Positions 31,179 through 40,230 of a DNA stretch of 64,000 bases are shown one piece after another. Made by a program: the position numbers and the translations under genes. How positions within the stretch are numbered: position 1 is the stretch's first letter; each line of letters opens with the position of its first letter. Source of the stretch: Caldithrix abyssi DSM 13497 (GTDB lineage: Bacteria; Electryoneota; AABM5-125-24; Hatepunaeales; Hatepunaeaceae); the NCBI GenBank assembly GCA_945865405.1, contig CAMBDS010000001.1, positions 248,001 to 312,000 of the forward strand, in the 5' to 3' direction. The notes beneath the pieces were generated by a model. The model searched no databases, was not told the origin of the DNA, and saw nothing but the letters and a program-made list of their open reading frames with translations.

Positions 31179-33415
31179 CGAATCACCACTACTTTCTTGG
31201 AAATATGTTGGAACCCATTGGTAAGCTTCACCAAATAAACCCCGGCGGGTATTTCCCCTGCGTCCCAGACGACTTTGTGAGTACCAGCGGAAAGGCGAGA
31301 GTTGACAAGGTCGGTGACGAGACGGCCGGAGAGGTCGTAGATGCGTAAGGAGACCCCCCCTACCCCCCCTGCAATAGCATGGGGGGATAGCGAGAAGGTG
31401 ATGGTGGTGGTGGAGTTGAAGGGGTTGGGGGATACGTCCAGAAGAGTTGGGTCCTCTGGTGGGGTGGCAGGCTGGTCGTCAGGAGTCGGTGAAACGAAAT
31501 CAGCTTCGGAAAAGTCGTAAATCCCTATCGAGTAGTCCCCAACAATGTAAAGCAAATTTCCATCAGCCGTCACTGATCTTGCTCCACCGTCGATGCGCCC
31601 GGTATGGACAAGCTGCAGATTCATGATTCCTGAATACTTAAATGCAACAAGTGAGTAATTGTTTGATCCGTAGAGAAAATTATAATCAGAATCCAAACTG
31701 AACACAGAAATTGGCGTGAAAATGGAGCTGCGTCTGATGGGTCGTTCCGGATTGGTAATGTCATAGACCGAGAGAATATCTGCATTTCCATTGTCAGTCG
31801 CGTGCTCAATAATAACTCGATCTTCACGCGCGAAAATGCGATCAATATTGTCACATAGGAATGTTGAAAGAACCCGAGGCGCTTCATCGCTAGTAATATC
31901 CCAAATAGATACCGAATCGCTAATAAAAGTAACTAACTTAGAACCTGCTAAAGTCATAGATCTTTGACGTCTCCCTCCAAAACCCCCCGGTAAAACAACA
32001 CTTCCGGTCAGTTCCGGATTTTCAGGTTCCTGAATGTCAATAAAATAGACTGTTGTATTGGATGTAGCCATATAAAGATATTCACCTCTCAAATAGCAGC
32101 TTGTGAAATTTTCGTTCATAGCCAGACCAGCAATTCTTACCGGTTGAGCGGGCTCAATCAAATCGTAAATTTCCAGTCCGACCGAATTAACTGCGACGTA
32201 TAGATAAGCGTCTTTAAGAATGGAAATGTAGTTGAAACGTTCTATGTAAATGGTGTCGGAATAGTTGCCGACAATTTCTGGATTTTCAGGATCCTGGATA
32301 TCAACAACCCAGAACCCATGGGTATCATTGTGCCCGGCGGAGCCGAATATGCAGGCTAAATTTCGATCGATCACGATATTATCAAAACCGCCAATTGTTC
32401 CATAATCACCAAGATTGACGGGGGACTGAAAGTTTGAGATATTGACAAGCCGAAAGCCTTCATTCCTATTATTTAGTGCCGCATAATCTCCATTCAAGGT
32501 AATGTTTGATCCATAGTAAGTTGAATCACCCTGACCGATGAGGCTTGGGTTAAGAGGAGCAGAAAAATCGTAAATGAAGAGGTTATTCAATGCCAGACGA
32601 TCGGTGCATCTTGCCAATATAAATCCAGTATCATCACGAAAAACAATTCTATTGATCTCGTCAACAGGTGCCAAAAATCCAAGATCCTCCGGATTATTCA
32701 CATCTGTAAAATCTGTAACCAACAGCTGATTATTCCTGCAAACTGTATAGATGAGGTTATCTTTGATTGCACTACTTTGGAATTCTACATCAAATTCAGG
32801 GTCATAATGCGACAGGAAAATTGGTTCATCGTTATTGGAAATGTCGAAGAGGAAGAGTTCCTCTTCGCCGGTTATTACCGCCAAATTGCCTGATATACTA
32901 ATGCTTGTAGCGTTCCCGAACAATCGATAGTCAGTTAGGTGTATCAACGAATCGGGGTTTGAGGCGTCAATTGGCACCAAGCCTTGGATGGTGGCACAAA
33001 AAATCGTAGTCGGGTCGTCAGGTTTCATAGCAATATCGGTAATACTAAACTGATGACGGACATTGGATCGAGCTCTTATGACTGGAAATTCGGGGTGGCT
33101 TACGTCGATTGCCACCAAATCCTGATCTCGCTGAAGTGCATACAACATTGTACCCATGCCTACAATATTGTCCCAATTCTCCGAACCATCCAACACAGCA
33201 ACCTGCACCGGGTTATTCAGGTCACTGATATCAAGAACTCGCAACCCCGTCGCGCCTGTCGAAACGAAGGCGTGATCTCCCAGAAAAACTGCATCGTTTG
33301 CGGTGCTCCAGTAATCGAAAACCTGCCCAAGTTTGGTGAGGTCATACTCATTCTGTGCAAAGCAAACAACAGGTAGGAGCATGGCTGTGAGTAGAAATGA
33401 TTGAATAGTCTTCAT
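31175..33415 (-). CDS. LVIVD/beta-propeller-like secreted protein with T9SS sorting domain
   Basis: Repeats (VLDISDLNNPVQVAVLDG, VVDIQDPENPEIVGNYSD); SPNPFNSTTTITFSLSPHAIAGGVGGVSLRIYDLSGR C-terminus; 4-nt overlap with the next gene. Confidence 0.82.
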   Translation of the reverse strand: MKTIQSFLLTAMLLPVVCFAQNEYDLTKLGQVFDYWSTANDAVFLGDHAFVSTGATGLRVLDISDLNNPVQVAVLDGSENWDNIVGMGTMLYALQRDQDLVAIDVSHPEFPVIRARSNVRHQFSITDIAMKPDDPTTIFCATIQGLVPIDASNPDSLIHLTDYRLFGNATSISISGNLAVITGEEELFLFDISNNDEPIFLSHYDPEFDVEFQSSAIKDNLIYTVCRNNQLLVTDFTDVNNPEDLGFLAPVDEINRIVFRDDTGFILARCTDRLALNNLFIYDFSAPLNPSLIGQGDSTYYGSNITLNGDYAALNNRNEGFRLVNISNFQSPVNLGDYGTIGGFDNIVIDRNLACIFGSAGHNDTHGFWVVDIQDPENPEIVGNYSDTIYIERFNYISILKDAYLYVAVNSVGLEIYDLIEPAQPVRIAGLAMNENFTSCYLRGEYLYMATSNTTVYFIDIQEPENPELTGSVVLPGGFGGRRQRSMTLAGSKLVTFISDSVSIWDITSDEAPRVLSTFLCDNIDRIFAREDRVIIEHATDNGNADILSVYDITNPERPIRRSSIFTPISVFSLDSDYNFLYGSNNYSLVAFKYSGIMNLQLVHTGRIDGGARSVTADGNLLYIVGDYSIGIYDFSEADFVSPTPDDQPATPPEDPTLLDVSPNPFNSTTTITFSLSPHAIAGGVGGVSLRIYDLSGRLVTDLVNSRLSAGTHKVVWDAGEIPAGVYLVKLTNGFQHISKKVVVIR

Positions 33416-33418
33416 TGG

Positions 33419-36400
33419 TTACCTCAACAGAATTAATTTTTGTATTCGAGTCTGACCATTTGCCTCCAACCGCACGAGATACACCCCCGCCGACAAATCG
33501 CCAGCATCCCAGATGACTTTGTGGGTACCGGCGGAGACGCCGGTGCTACCGAGCAAATTGGTGACGAGGCGGCCGGTGAGGTCGTAGATGGCTAACCTAA
33601 CCCCCCCTTGTATTCCCCCCCTGCCAGCAGAGGGGGAAAGAGAGAAGGTGATGGTGGTCGTGGAGTTGAAGGGGTTGGGGAAGGGCGGGGCGAGATAGAG
33701 CATATCGGGAACGGAAGAAGAACTTTCATCCGTTGGAACCCCGGTCTCGAGGCCGGAAAGGGCGCTTTCAAGGAATGCTCGCGCGCCAGCTTCATCCATA
33801 AAGTAGAGTGGAAAACCGAGGATAATAGCAGCTCCTGAATCGAGCTCTGTTTTGACTCCGCAAGCCATTCCCTCGAATAACGGATCATCAGAGAGCGAAT
33901 TGAAGTCGAGCATTCGTTCGCCATGACTCAATTCAAATATCCAGCACTTGTCCAACCCATACCAATTGACCGGCACCTTGTCTCTGTCAAGTGAGAGGCT
34001 ATCGTAACCGTCTCTTCCCAAAGCGCCTTGGAAGTCTCGTTCCGTGACTCGCTTGCCACTTACGATCCCCAACATACCGGGAAGACTCTGAGCGGGGAAT
34101 TGTTGGCTGTCTGAATCTACCGTAGCGAAATTGGTCAGAACATCCCACCCTGAGATCACAACATTCCCGCCAAATTCAATAAATTTTTGCAAGTAAGTTC
34201 GATTATCTTTTAACCGCAAATCGGCTTTGTCGTCGCTGTGCCAGACGATAGTCCGGTATTTTCCGATTTCAACGGCGGTTAGAGTACGGTTGACATTTGC
34301 GCGGAATTGAAAGTAGTCGAGATCGTCATACTCTCTTGCGCCAAGTATCGCATGGTAGAAACTGTCAGCTTGTGCATCGTCTGGCGAACCGGGACGCCCG
34401 TTTCCGTCACGAGTCTCGTCCACGAGTAGAATGCGCGGGTCGTCCATGATAAAGGGGGCGCCTCTTACGATGTTATCGAGCGAATCAGCGCCGTAGGCAG
34501 GGCTTTCGTTACCATCTGCATCTTCAGCCGTCAAGCGATAAGTGTAGATCCCAAATTCATTGATTTGATCGAGGTAATGCAACTCATTGACAGGATCCTG
34601 ATTGACCGGAGTAAAGTCTCCTCCGTTCAGCGAGCGGTAAATGTTGTAACCGAGTAGGTCAAGCTCGCGAGGTCTGTTTGGAATCCAACTTAAGCTGATC
34701 GCGTGGTAGAGTTCCTCCTCTAACTTCAATTCGACAGGTTTTCTCGGGATGGAGAGCGGGATTGCCCATGTTGTGTCGGAGAGAAGGCTCTCGTTGCCGT
34801 CGATGTCGTTAAGGCTGATTGCAAAATAGTAAGAGGTGCCCTCAACAAGGTCTCCTATTATCCGTTCAACGTCTTCGCCAACGTTTACTATTTCGTGCAG
34901 GTCACCCGAATCGCCGTAGTATAAATTTATGCTTTCGATTTGCGGCATCCGCCCATATTGTTGCCAGGTGACGGACAATGCTTCACCACTACCTACATCA
35001 GCGACATTGGGTTTTGCCGGTATCGGGATATACTCGCCGCGAAAAACTTGTTCACGTCCGACATCGTAGAATTCTTGAACGGCATCTGCAGTGGTAACGA
35101 TGCCTTCCGTGTCTTCGGCGGCTATCAAAGCATAGGTGATATCCATCGATTCGCCGGGGAAAAGAGCCCACATTTCATTGCCGGTAGGACCGAAAGAGAT
35201 GATGTAACGCCAATCATCACGTTCGCCGGTGGGGGGGCTATTTTCTTCGTCATCTGCGGAGATCAAATCGTATTTGTCAGCGTTGGTTTCAGGATCGCCG
35301 CCTCTGGTGCGGCTAAAATTCTTGAAACCGATGTTCAGTTCGTCAAGAGGTTTGGGGGTTTTCAAAATCTTTATTGCAAAAACGCCCGGTGCCCACTCAC
35401 CTTCATCGGTTGAGTCGTCTCCTTGAACCGCCATAAGATGGTCGGCATCGAAATAGTTCCAATCGTCCAACGAACCTTGGTCGCCGCCTTCGCCTTGAGC
35501 GGCAATATCGGGATCGGCAAAGAGTGCAAAACGAAGCCCCCAGAGAGTATCTTCGCCGACGTTCCTGATTTTTGTTTCAAAAATCACAGCATCGCTGATG
35601 GGACTGGCAAAGTTCCAACTGTAGGATGTTTCTTCTATCCTGATGTTAAGCGGGGTGTGACCGTCATTGTCTGGTGAGTTGACTTGTCGGCGGTCAATGT
35701 CGTCATAGATCGCGGTTATCTGTCCGTCGGCCATAGCGGCACCATCTTCATCGAAAAGGTCGTCGCCGTCATCGTCGCGGCTCCCGGTAATTTGGTCGCC
35801 GTCGAAGTCTTGATCGTCCGCATCAACAAGACCGTCGTTGTCGTTGTCAAGCATATCGCTGCTGATGTCGCCGGGTGGGTCTTCGTCAATGTGGGGTTCC
35901 GGATCGTAGAAGAATATGCCGTCACCGTTGATATCGTTATCTGGCCCGTCCCAGTCCATCGAGGGGGCACCATTCCCATCGAGGTCGTCGTTTTCGGAGT
36001 TCCAATCGTCGTCGTCATCGAAGGCGATCAGGCTGAACCGATAAGGATCGTCGGGGTGAACATTAGATTGGCAGATGAATCCGTCTGCGGAGGGAGAAAA
36101 TTCGTTTGTGCCGTTATCGCCGTCGCAGCCTGTTGAGACAAACTTGCGGCCGTCAACGATTGCCCCGACCCAAATCCCGGCTGAGAAGAGGAATTCTGAT
36201 TGAGAGCCTTTGGGATACTCCATCCCGTAGTAGCCTTCGTGCAGATCAGGGTTGCCGTACTCTCCCCAGTTGGAGATTGTCAAGGCGACATTGTTACCGT
36301 CTTGCTTGATTATCTGACGTTGTCCTCCGGGGTCTCGAACGGGGCCTCGCTGTTGGGGCGAGGAATAGCGAGCTATGGCGGAATTGGCGAGCAGAATGAA

Positions 36401-36442
36401 CAGGCATCCGGTTATGAGGCGAAGGATTGAGCTTAGTTTCAT
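33419..36442 (-). CDS. Large secreted protein with FN3-like domains, Asp-rich linker and T9SS sorting domain
   Basis: Signal peptide; DIDGNESLLSD/DADGNESPAYG FN3-type ends; NDNDGLVDADDQDFDGD Asp-rich region; T9SS C-terminus. Confidence 0.8.
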   Translation of the reverse strand: MKLSSILRLITGCLFILLANSAIARYSSPQQRGPVRDPGGQRQIIKQDGNNVALTISNWGEYGNPDLHEGYYGMEYPKGSQSEFLFSAGIWVGAIVDGRKFVSTGCDGDNGTNEFSPSADGFICQSNVHPDDPYRFSLIAFDDDDDWNSENDDLDGNGAPSMDWDGPDNDINGDGIFFYDPEPHIDEDPPGDISSDMLDNDNDGLVDADDQDFDGDQITGSRDDDGDDLFDEDGAAMADGQITAIYDDIDRRQVNSPDNDGHTPLNIRIEETSYSWNFASPISDAVIFETKIRNVGEDTLWGLRFALFADPDIAAQGEGGDQGSLDDWNYFDADHLMAVQGDDSTDEGEWAPGVFAIKILKTPKPLDELNIGFKNFSRTRGGDPETNADKYDLISADDEENSPPTGERDDWRYIISFGPTGNEMWALFPGESMDITYALIAAEDTEGIVTTADAVQEFYDVGREQVFRGEYIPIPAKPNVADVGSGEALSVTWQQYGRMPQIESINLYYGDSGDLHEIVNVGEDVERIIGDLVEGTSYYFAISLNDIDGNESLLSDTTWAIPLSIPRKPVELKLEEELYHAISLSWIPNRPRELDLLGYNIYRSLNGGDFTPVNQDPVNELHYLDQINEFGIYTYRLTAEDADGNESPAYGADSLDNIVRGAPFIMDDPRILLVDETRDGNGRPGSPDDAQADSFYHAILGAREYDDLDYFQFRANVNRTLTAVEIGKYRTIVWHSDDKADLRLKDNRTYLQKFIEFGGNVVISGWDVLTNFATVDSDSQQFPAQSLPGMLGIVSGKRVTERDFQGALGRDGYDSLSLDRDKVPVNWYGLDKCWIFELSHGERMLDFNSLSDDPLFEGMACGVKTELDSGAAIILGFPLYFMDEAGARAFLESALSGLETGVPTDESSSSVPDMLYLAPPFPNPFNSTTTITFSLSPSAGRGGIQGGVRLAIYDLTGRLVTNLLGSTGVSAGTHKVIWDAGDLSAGVYLVRLEANGQTRIQKLILLR

Positions 36443-36445
36443 TAC

Positions 36446-37453
36446 TTATCTCATTAATACGAGTTTTTGTGTTCGAGTCTGGCTACCTGCCTCCAACCTC
36501 ACCAAATAAACTCCCGCCGGAACATCCCTTGCATCCCAGACAACTTTGTGGTTACCGGCGGAGACGCCGGTGCTACCGAGAAGGTCGGTGACGAGGCGGC
36601 CTGAGAGGTCGTAGATGGCTAACCTAACCCCTCCTTGTATTCCCCCCCTGCCAGCAGAGGGGGAAAGAGAGAACGAGATCGTGGTCGAAGAGTTGAAGGG
36701 GTTGGGGAAGGGGGGCGAAAGGCTGAAGGATGAAGGATTAAGGATGAAGTCGGAGACACCCAGAGGAGGCAAAAGCGTGAAGGTCTCAATGCTACGGACA
36801 GAGTCGGGGCCGGCGTAAGCCCAAGCCCACCATCGGATCGCGTCACCAAACCGCCAAAGAATTGCGGAGGGAATATCTTCAGTGGTATCTGTGAATGACG
36901 CGAATTCAATGGTATCGTGATCTACACGCTCTATGAAGAGGATGTAATCGACGCGATCGAGATCGACGTTACCTGCCTGAGTCCAGTTGAAGGTGATAAA
37001 ATCAGTATCAGGGGCATTTGCGCTGTCGAAAGGTAAAACCAAATGAAAAGGGAGCAGCGTGTCCGGCGAAGGATAGACTGTAACCATGAAAGTGTCATAG
37101 GCTGCGAACTCAGCGTCTTCTGCCTTGACGATGACAGGCAAAGGTCTAACTGTAAAGAAATTATGTTCAAGTCTTCTGGATAACATACTCGTCTGCTGGT
37201 TAATTCTAAAATTTAGCCCTCGTGGCGGGTCTATGAGACTGAATTCGAGAGTATCTCCATCGGGATCGGTAAACTTAGTATTCAAACGAGCTACCAGGAG
37301 TTCGTTCAAGTTCGAATCTTCCAATAAGCGCATATCCAGGATTGGCGGGGGGACGAGCTCCGGAGGGTGATTCTGCCCGAAAGTAAGCCCCGCCCAAAGG
37401 CAAACCACCAGCCCGACACCAGCCCAAAATAGTCCTCGCATCTTCCGCTCCAA
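36446..37453 (-). CDS. Cadherin/Ig-like secreted protein with T9SS sorting domain; first gene of the minus-strand run
   Basis: NTKFTDPDGDTLEFSLIDPPRGL; PNPFNSSTTISFSLSPSAGRGGIQGGVRLAIYDLSGRLVTDLLGSTGVSAGNHKVVWDARDVPAGVYLVRLEAGSQTRTQKLVLMR. Confidence 0.8.
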   Translation of the reverse strand: MERKMRGLFWAGVGLVVCLWAGLTFGQNHPPELVPPPILDMRLLEDSNLNELLVARLNTKFTDPDGDTLEFSLIDPPRGLNFRINQQTSMLSRRLEHNFFTVRPLPVIVKAEDAEFAAYDTFMVTVYPSPDTLLPFHLVLPFDSANAPDTDFITFNWTQAGNVDLDRVDYILFIERVDHDTIEFASFTDTTEDIPSAILWRFGDAIRWWAWAYAGPDSVRSIETFTLLPPLGVSDFILNPSSFSLSPPFPNPFNSSTTISFSLSPSAGRGGIQGGVRLAIYDLSGRLVTDLLGSTGVSAGNHKVVWDARDVPAGVYLVRLEAGSQTRTQKLVLMR

Positions 37454-37672
37454 AAATCAAATCGACGTTGCTTGTAAGCTCTTCAGTTCCATTCCTACCC
37501 CCACACCGTCCGAAAATATACCTCTTCAATCTACTGCTTTCTGACTGATTTGTCAAGTAATTCCGAATAAACGGCTCAAGTATTTTGACCGCTTGAAGGC
37601 AGTCAAGTCAACATTATGTGTCGCATTGATAGAACTATTTTGAGATAGGTCGCAATAACACGACAGCATCGC

Positions 37673-37701
37673 TTGACTTTTGCCCAATTATGTTGTATAT
37701 T
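37673..37701 (+). promoter_or_regulatory. Putative promoter of the phage-like cluster
   Basis: TTGACT-N17-TATATT upstream of the 37732 start. Confidence 0.6.
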
Positions 37702-37731
37702 AGCACTGTATCATTAATCAGGATGTTCCAT

Positions 37732-37980
37732 ATGGAAAACAGCCAAATTTCACGATCCGACCTTACCAAAGGCAACGTGATCGACCTCGACATGATCGCC
37801 GAAGAAGCGGACAGGTTGCGAGGCGTTCGCGGAACGACCGAACTGAAGGGAAACAAGTCGCTTAGGGAGTGGCTGAAGCCGGTCGGGAAGGTGGTGAAGC
37901 CTTCGTTCGGCGGGAAAATCGAAGCGATGAAGCAGAAGCTCTTTGACGATGGACAGGGAAGATTTCGATGTGGTAGATAG
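37732..37980 (+). CDS. Small hypothetical protein, first gene of the phage-like cluster
   Basis: MENSQISRSDLTKGNVIDLDMIAEEADRLRGVRGTTELKG...; start chosen downstream of the promoter. Confidence 0.6.
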   Translation: MENSQISRSDLTKGNVIDLDMIAEEADRLRGVRGTTELKGNKSLREWLKPVGKVVKPSFGGKIEAMKQKLFDDGQGRFRCGR

Positions 37981-37992
37981 ATGACAAAGGAA

Positions 37993-38186
37993 AAAGTACG
38001 AAGTAGGAAGTAGGAAGTACGAAGTTGCTGCCGACCGCGGCGGGTCGGCAGTGGACGCAAGATTTCTTTCGGGGCAGGAGGATAGACAAGCTGAAAATAA
38101 CAAAAGGCTTTGACGCCTCCTGCTTTGGAAGGATGAGGGATGAAGTAAGAAGTACGAAGTACGAAGTAAGAAGTACGAAGTAAACA
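37993..38186. repeat. Two heptanucleotide tandem-repeat blocks
   Basis: AAAGTAC GAAGTAG GAAGTAG GAAGTAC GAAGTTG (37993-38027) and GGATGAG GGATGAA GTAAGAA GTACGAA GTACGAA GTAAGAA GTACGAA (38131-38186). Confidence 0.8.
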
Positions 38187-38199
38187 ATAAGGAAAAACA

Positions 38200-38640
38200 G
38201 TGGCAAGTCAATTTCAGATCGATAACAACGGCATCGGCGGGACGCCGTTCCTGACCTTCACGGTCGATACGTCCGCCAACAAGGACTTTTCGCAGACAGA
38301 CCTCGACAGCAACCTCTCCGCCTGTGTCATCAGCGACAACAACGAAGTCGGGATGGGCTCGGCTGGCGACAAGCTGTTCGGCAAGGTCGTCTGGGTCAGC
38401 CAGGAAGTGCAATCGGGGACGACTATCCCGGCACTCTGCGCCGTGCAGGCTCGCGGAGTAGCTCGGTTCAAGTACGCCGCAACCACTCCCGTCATCAACC
38501 AGATGGTCGAGGCAGATGGAGCCGGCAAAGTCCGCCAGGCTGCCGCTGACGCTGACATCGCCGCCGGAGGCCATCTGATGCGCGGGCAGGTGATCGCGGT
38601 CGATACAAGCGCCGGGACGTGTGATGTGTGGTTGGGGTAA
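38200..38640 (+). CDS. Capsid decoration-like (DUF2190-like) protein
   Basis: VMKIDN-like small beta-rich protein: GDKLFGKVVWVSQEVQSGTTIPALCAVQARGVARFKYAATTPVINQMVEADGAGKV...; directly upstream of the capsid gene. Confidence 0.55.
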   Translation: MASQFQIDNNGIGGTPFLTFTVDTSANKDFSQTDLDSNLSACVISDNNEVGMGSAGDKLFGKVVWVSQEVQSGTTIPALCAVQARGVARFKYAATTPVINQMVEADGAGKVRQAAADADIAAGGHLMRGQVIAVDTSAGTCDVWLG

Positions 38641-38753
38641 TAATCTAACCACGAAGACACGAAGGAACGAAGTACACCCCCCCTTAATCCCCCCCGCAAG
38701 CGGTGGGGAAACGGTGGATTACAGTTGATAGTGGAAATGTTGAGGAAAAACAA

Positions 38754-39818
38754 ATGCAAACAAATTTCGATAACGCAAGAAAAATCAAAGAACTGATCGT
38801 GCAACACTCACGGTCAGGAAATCTGGCACTGTACGCAGAGGCTCAGGAACAAGGACTCTCTTTCACCGAACTACTGGAACAGCTCGACCCGACTGAACAG
38901 GGAGCAAACCTCGACGCATTCGAGAGGCAGTTGATGCTGAACGGAGTGCTTGCCGAAGGACCGCGGTCGATTTCGCTCGAGCAATTCTTCGTCGGCGGCG
39001 GGTTGATCCTTATGCCGGAGTATATCCTGCGCGAGATCAAGCGGGGCTACAAGATGGTGCAGGACCCGCTCGAGCTGATCGCGTCGCAAGCTCAGGAGAA
39101 CGGCCCCACAGTGCGACCGATCTACATCAAGACCAACCTCGCCAAGGAACCGCTTGGCAGGAGAGGGTCGAATGGCGGGGCGTCTTATCCGCGAGTGGAG
39201 CTGCTTCACCGCGAGAAGGAGGCGGTCATTATCGACCGGGGCAGGCAATTCGACTTCGGTTACCGGGTCGTCAGGAACCAGAAGCTCGCCGAGTTCCGGG
39301 TGTTCCTCTGGTGGATCGGAGCGCAGATGGCTTATGACGAGATCGACGAGATCTATGGCCTCCTTCTGAACGGTGACGGGACTTCTTCGGGGGTGACCGA
39401 CGTCTTCAACGGGGTTGGCGGTACGTTCGCCTACAGCGACCTCGTCCATCTCTCGATGTCGTTTGACGTTCCGGCGAGGATGACGCACATCGTCGCGGCG
39501 AAGTCAGACGTCGAGAAGATCGTCAATCTGACGCAGTTCCAGGACCCGCTGGTCTGGCGCGAGTCGGAGTCGTTTCAGCGCGCGGGGGACTATCGGTCGT
39601 TCCACCCGATCAACGCCAAGCTGGTGATTGCCCCCAATGCGACAGCGACGAGGATCATCGGGCTTGACAGTCGGTTTGCGGTGCGGGAGTCTGTCGCTCA
39701 GCCGTTGATGATCGAAGCCGAAAAGGTGATTAACCAGAAGCTTGAGACGGCGGTTGTGTCGAAGGAGTCGGTCTATACCGTGATGGTCGATGGGGCGGCG
39801 CTGTTGTCGGATTACTAA
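38754..39818 (+). CDS. Major capsid protein (HK97-fold candidate)
   Basis: 355 aa; FGYRVVRNQKLAEFRVFLWWIGAQMAYDEIDEIYGLLLNGDG and VREKSVAQPL-like C-terminal segment (AVRESVAQPLMIEAEKVINQKLETAVV); position next to the decoration gene. Confidence 0.7.
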   Translation: MQTNFDNARKIKELIVQHSRSGNLALYAEAQEQGLSFTELLEQLDPTEQGANLDAFERQLMLNGVLAEGPRSISLEQFFVGGGLILMPEYILREIKRGYKMVQDPLELIASQAQENGPTVRPIYIKTNLAKEPLGRRGSNGGASYPRVELLHREKEAVIIDRGRQFDFGYRVVRNQKLAEFRVFLWWIGAQMAYDEIDEIYGLLLNGDGTSSGVTDVFNGVGGTFAYSDLVHLSMSFDVPARMTHIVAAKSDVEKIVNLTQFQDPLVWRESESFQRAGDYRSFHPINAKLVIAPNATATRIIGLDSRFAVRESVAQPLMIEAEKVINQKLETAVVSKESVYTVMVDGAALLSDY

Positions 39819-39969
39819 GAGGGGGCTGGTGGGCTGGTGACTGGGGACTGGTGATTAGAGTCTCTTTCGGGCAGGGGGATAGACAGACCGAAAATAATAA
39901 AAGGTCTTGAGTTCCCCCTGTTCGAAGGGATGAGGGATAAGGGATAAGGGATAAGGATGATACGGAAGG

Positions 39970-40073
39970 GCAAAAAATGAGCGGGACGACCGAAATCGTC
40001 CCGCTCAAAGACCGCCGATTGTTACATCGGCAGTAATTCGACTCCCGAGCGAGTGCTCATTGAGTGTACTCAC
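39970..40073 (-). ncRNA. Structured small RNA candidate copy 1, with promoter and terminator
   Basis: Minus strand TTGACA(40108-40103)-N17-TATATT(40085-40080); RNA contains CTCGGGAGTCGAATT-ACTGCCGAT-GTAACA-ATCGGCGGT-CTTT; ends GAGCGGGACGA-TTTCGG-TCGTCCCGCTC-ATTTTTT. Confidence 0.65.
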
Positions 40074-40124
40074 ACAAACAATATAACGTATTGAACGCAT
40101 GTTGTCAAGTACCGATGAAAATTG

Positions 40125-40230
40125 TGGCGGAGGGCGGGGGAATCGAACCCCGCTCAAAGACCGCCGATGACTGATGAGAGTATCGGCAGTAAATCGACTC
40201 CCGAGTGGGGTCGCTTTCAGACTAGCTCAC
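40125..40230 (-). ncRNA. Structured small RNA candidate copy 2, with promoter and tRNA-3'-like tail
   Basis: Minus strand TTGACA(40265-40260)-N17-TATATT(40242-40237); CTCGGGAGTCGATTT-ACTGCCGAT-[13 nt]-ATCGGCGGT-CTTTGAGCGGGGTTCGATTCCCCCGCCCTCCGCCA. Confidence 0.6.

Noticed and set aside
35716-36136. Val-rich ORF 35684..36136 and Thr-rich ORF 35716..36018
   Set aside because: Out-of-frame shadows of the Asp-rich linker in the 33419-36442 gene.
37750-38652. 300-aa minus-strand ORF
   Set aside because: Contains SYFLLRTSYFLL runs from the heptamer repeats and overlaps the decoration gene on the other strand.
40125-40230. Complete tRNA or tmRNA gene
   Set aside because: Only the T-arm/acceptor 3' part is present; no matching 5' acceptor strand, D-arm or anticodon arm found in the expected place.
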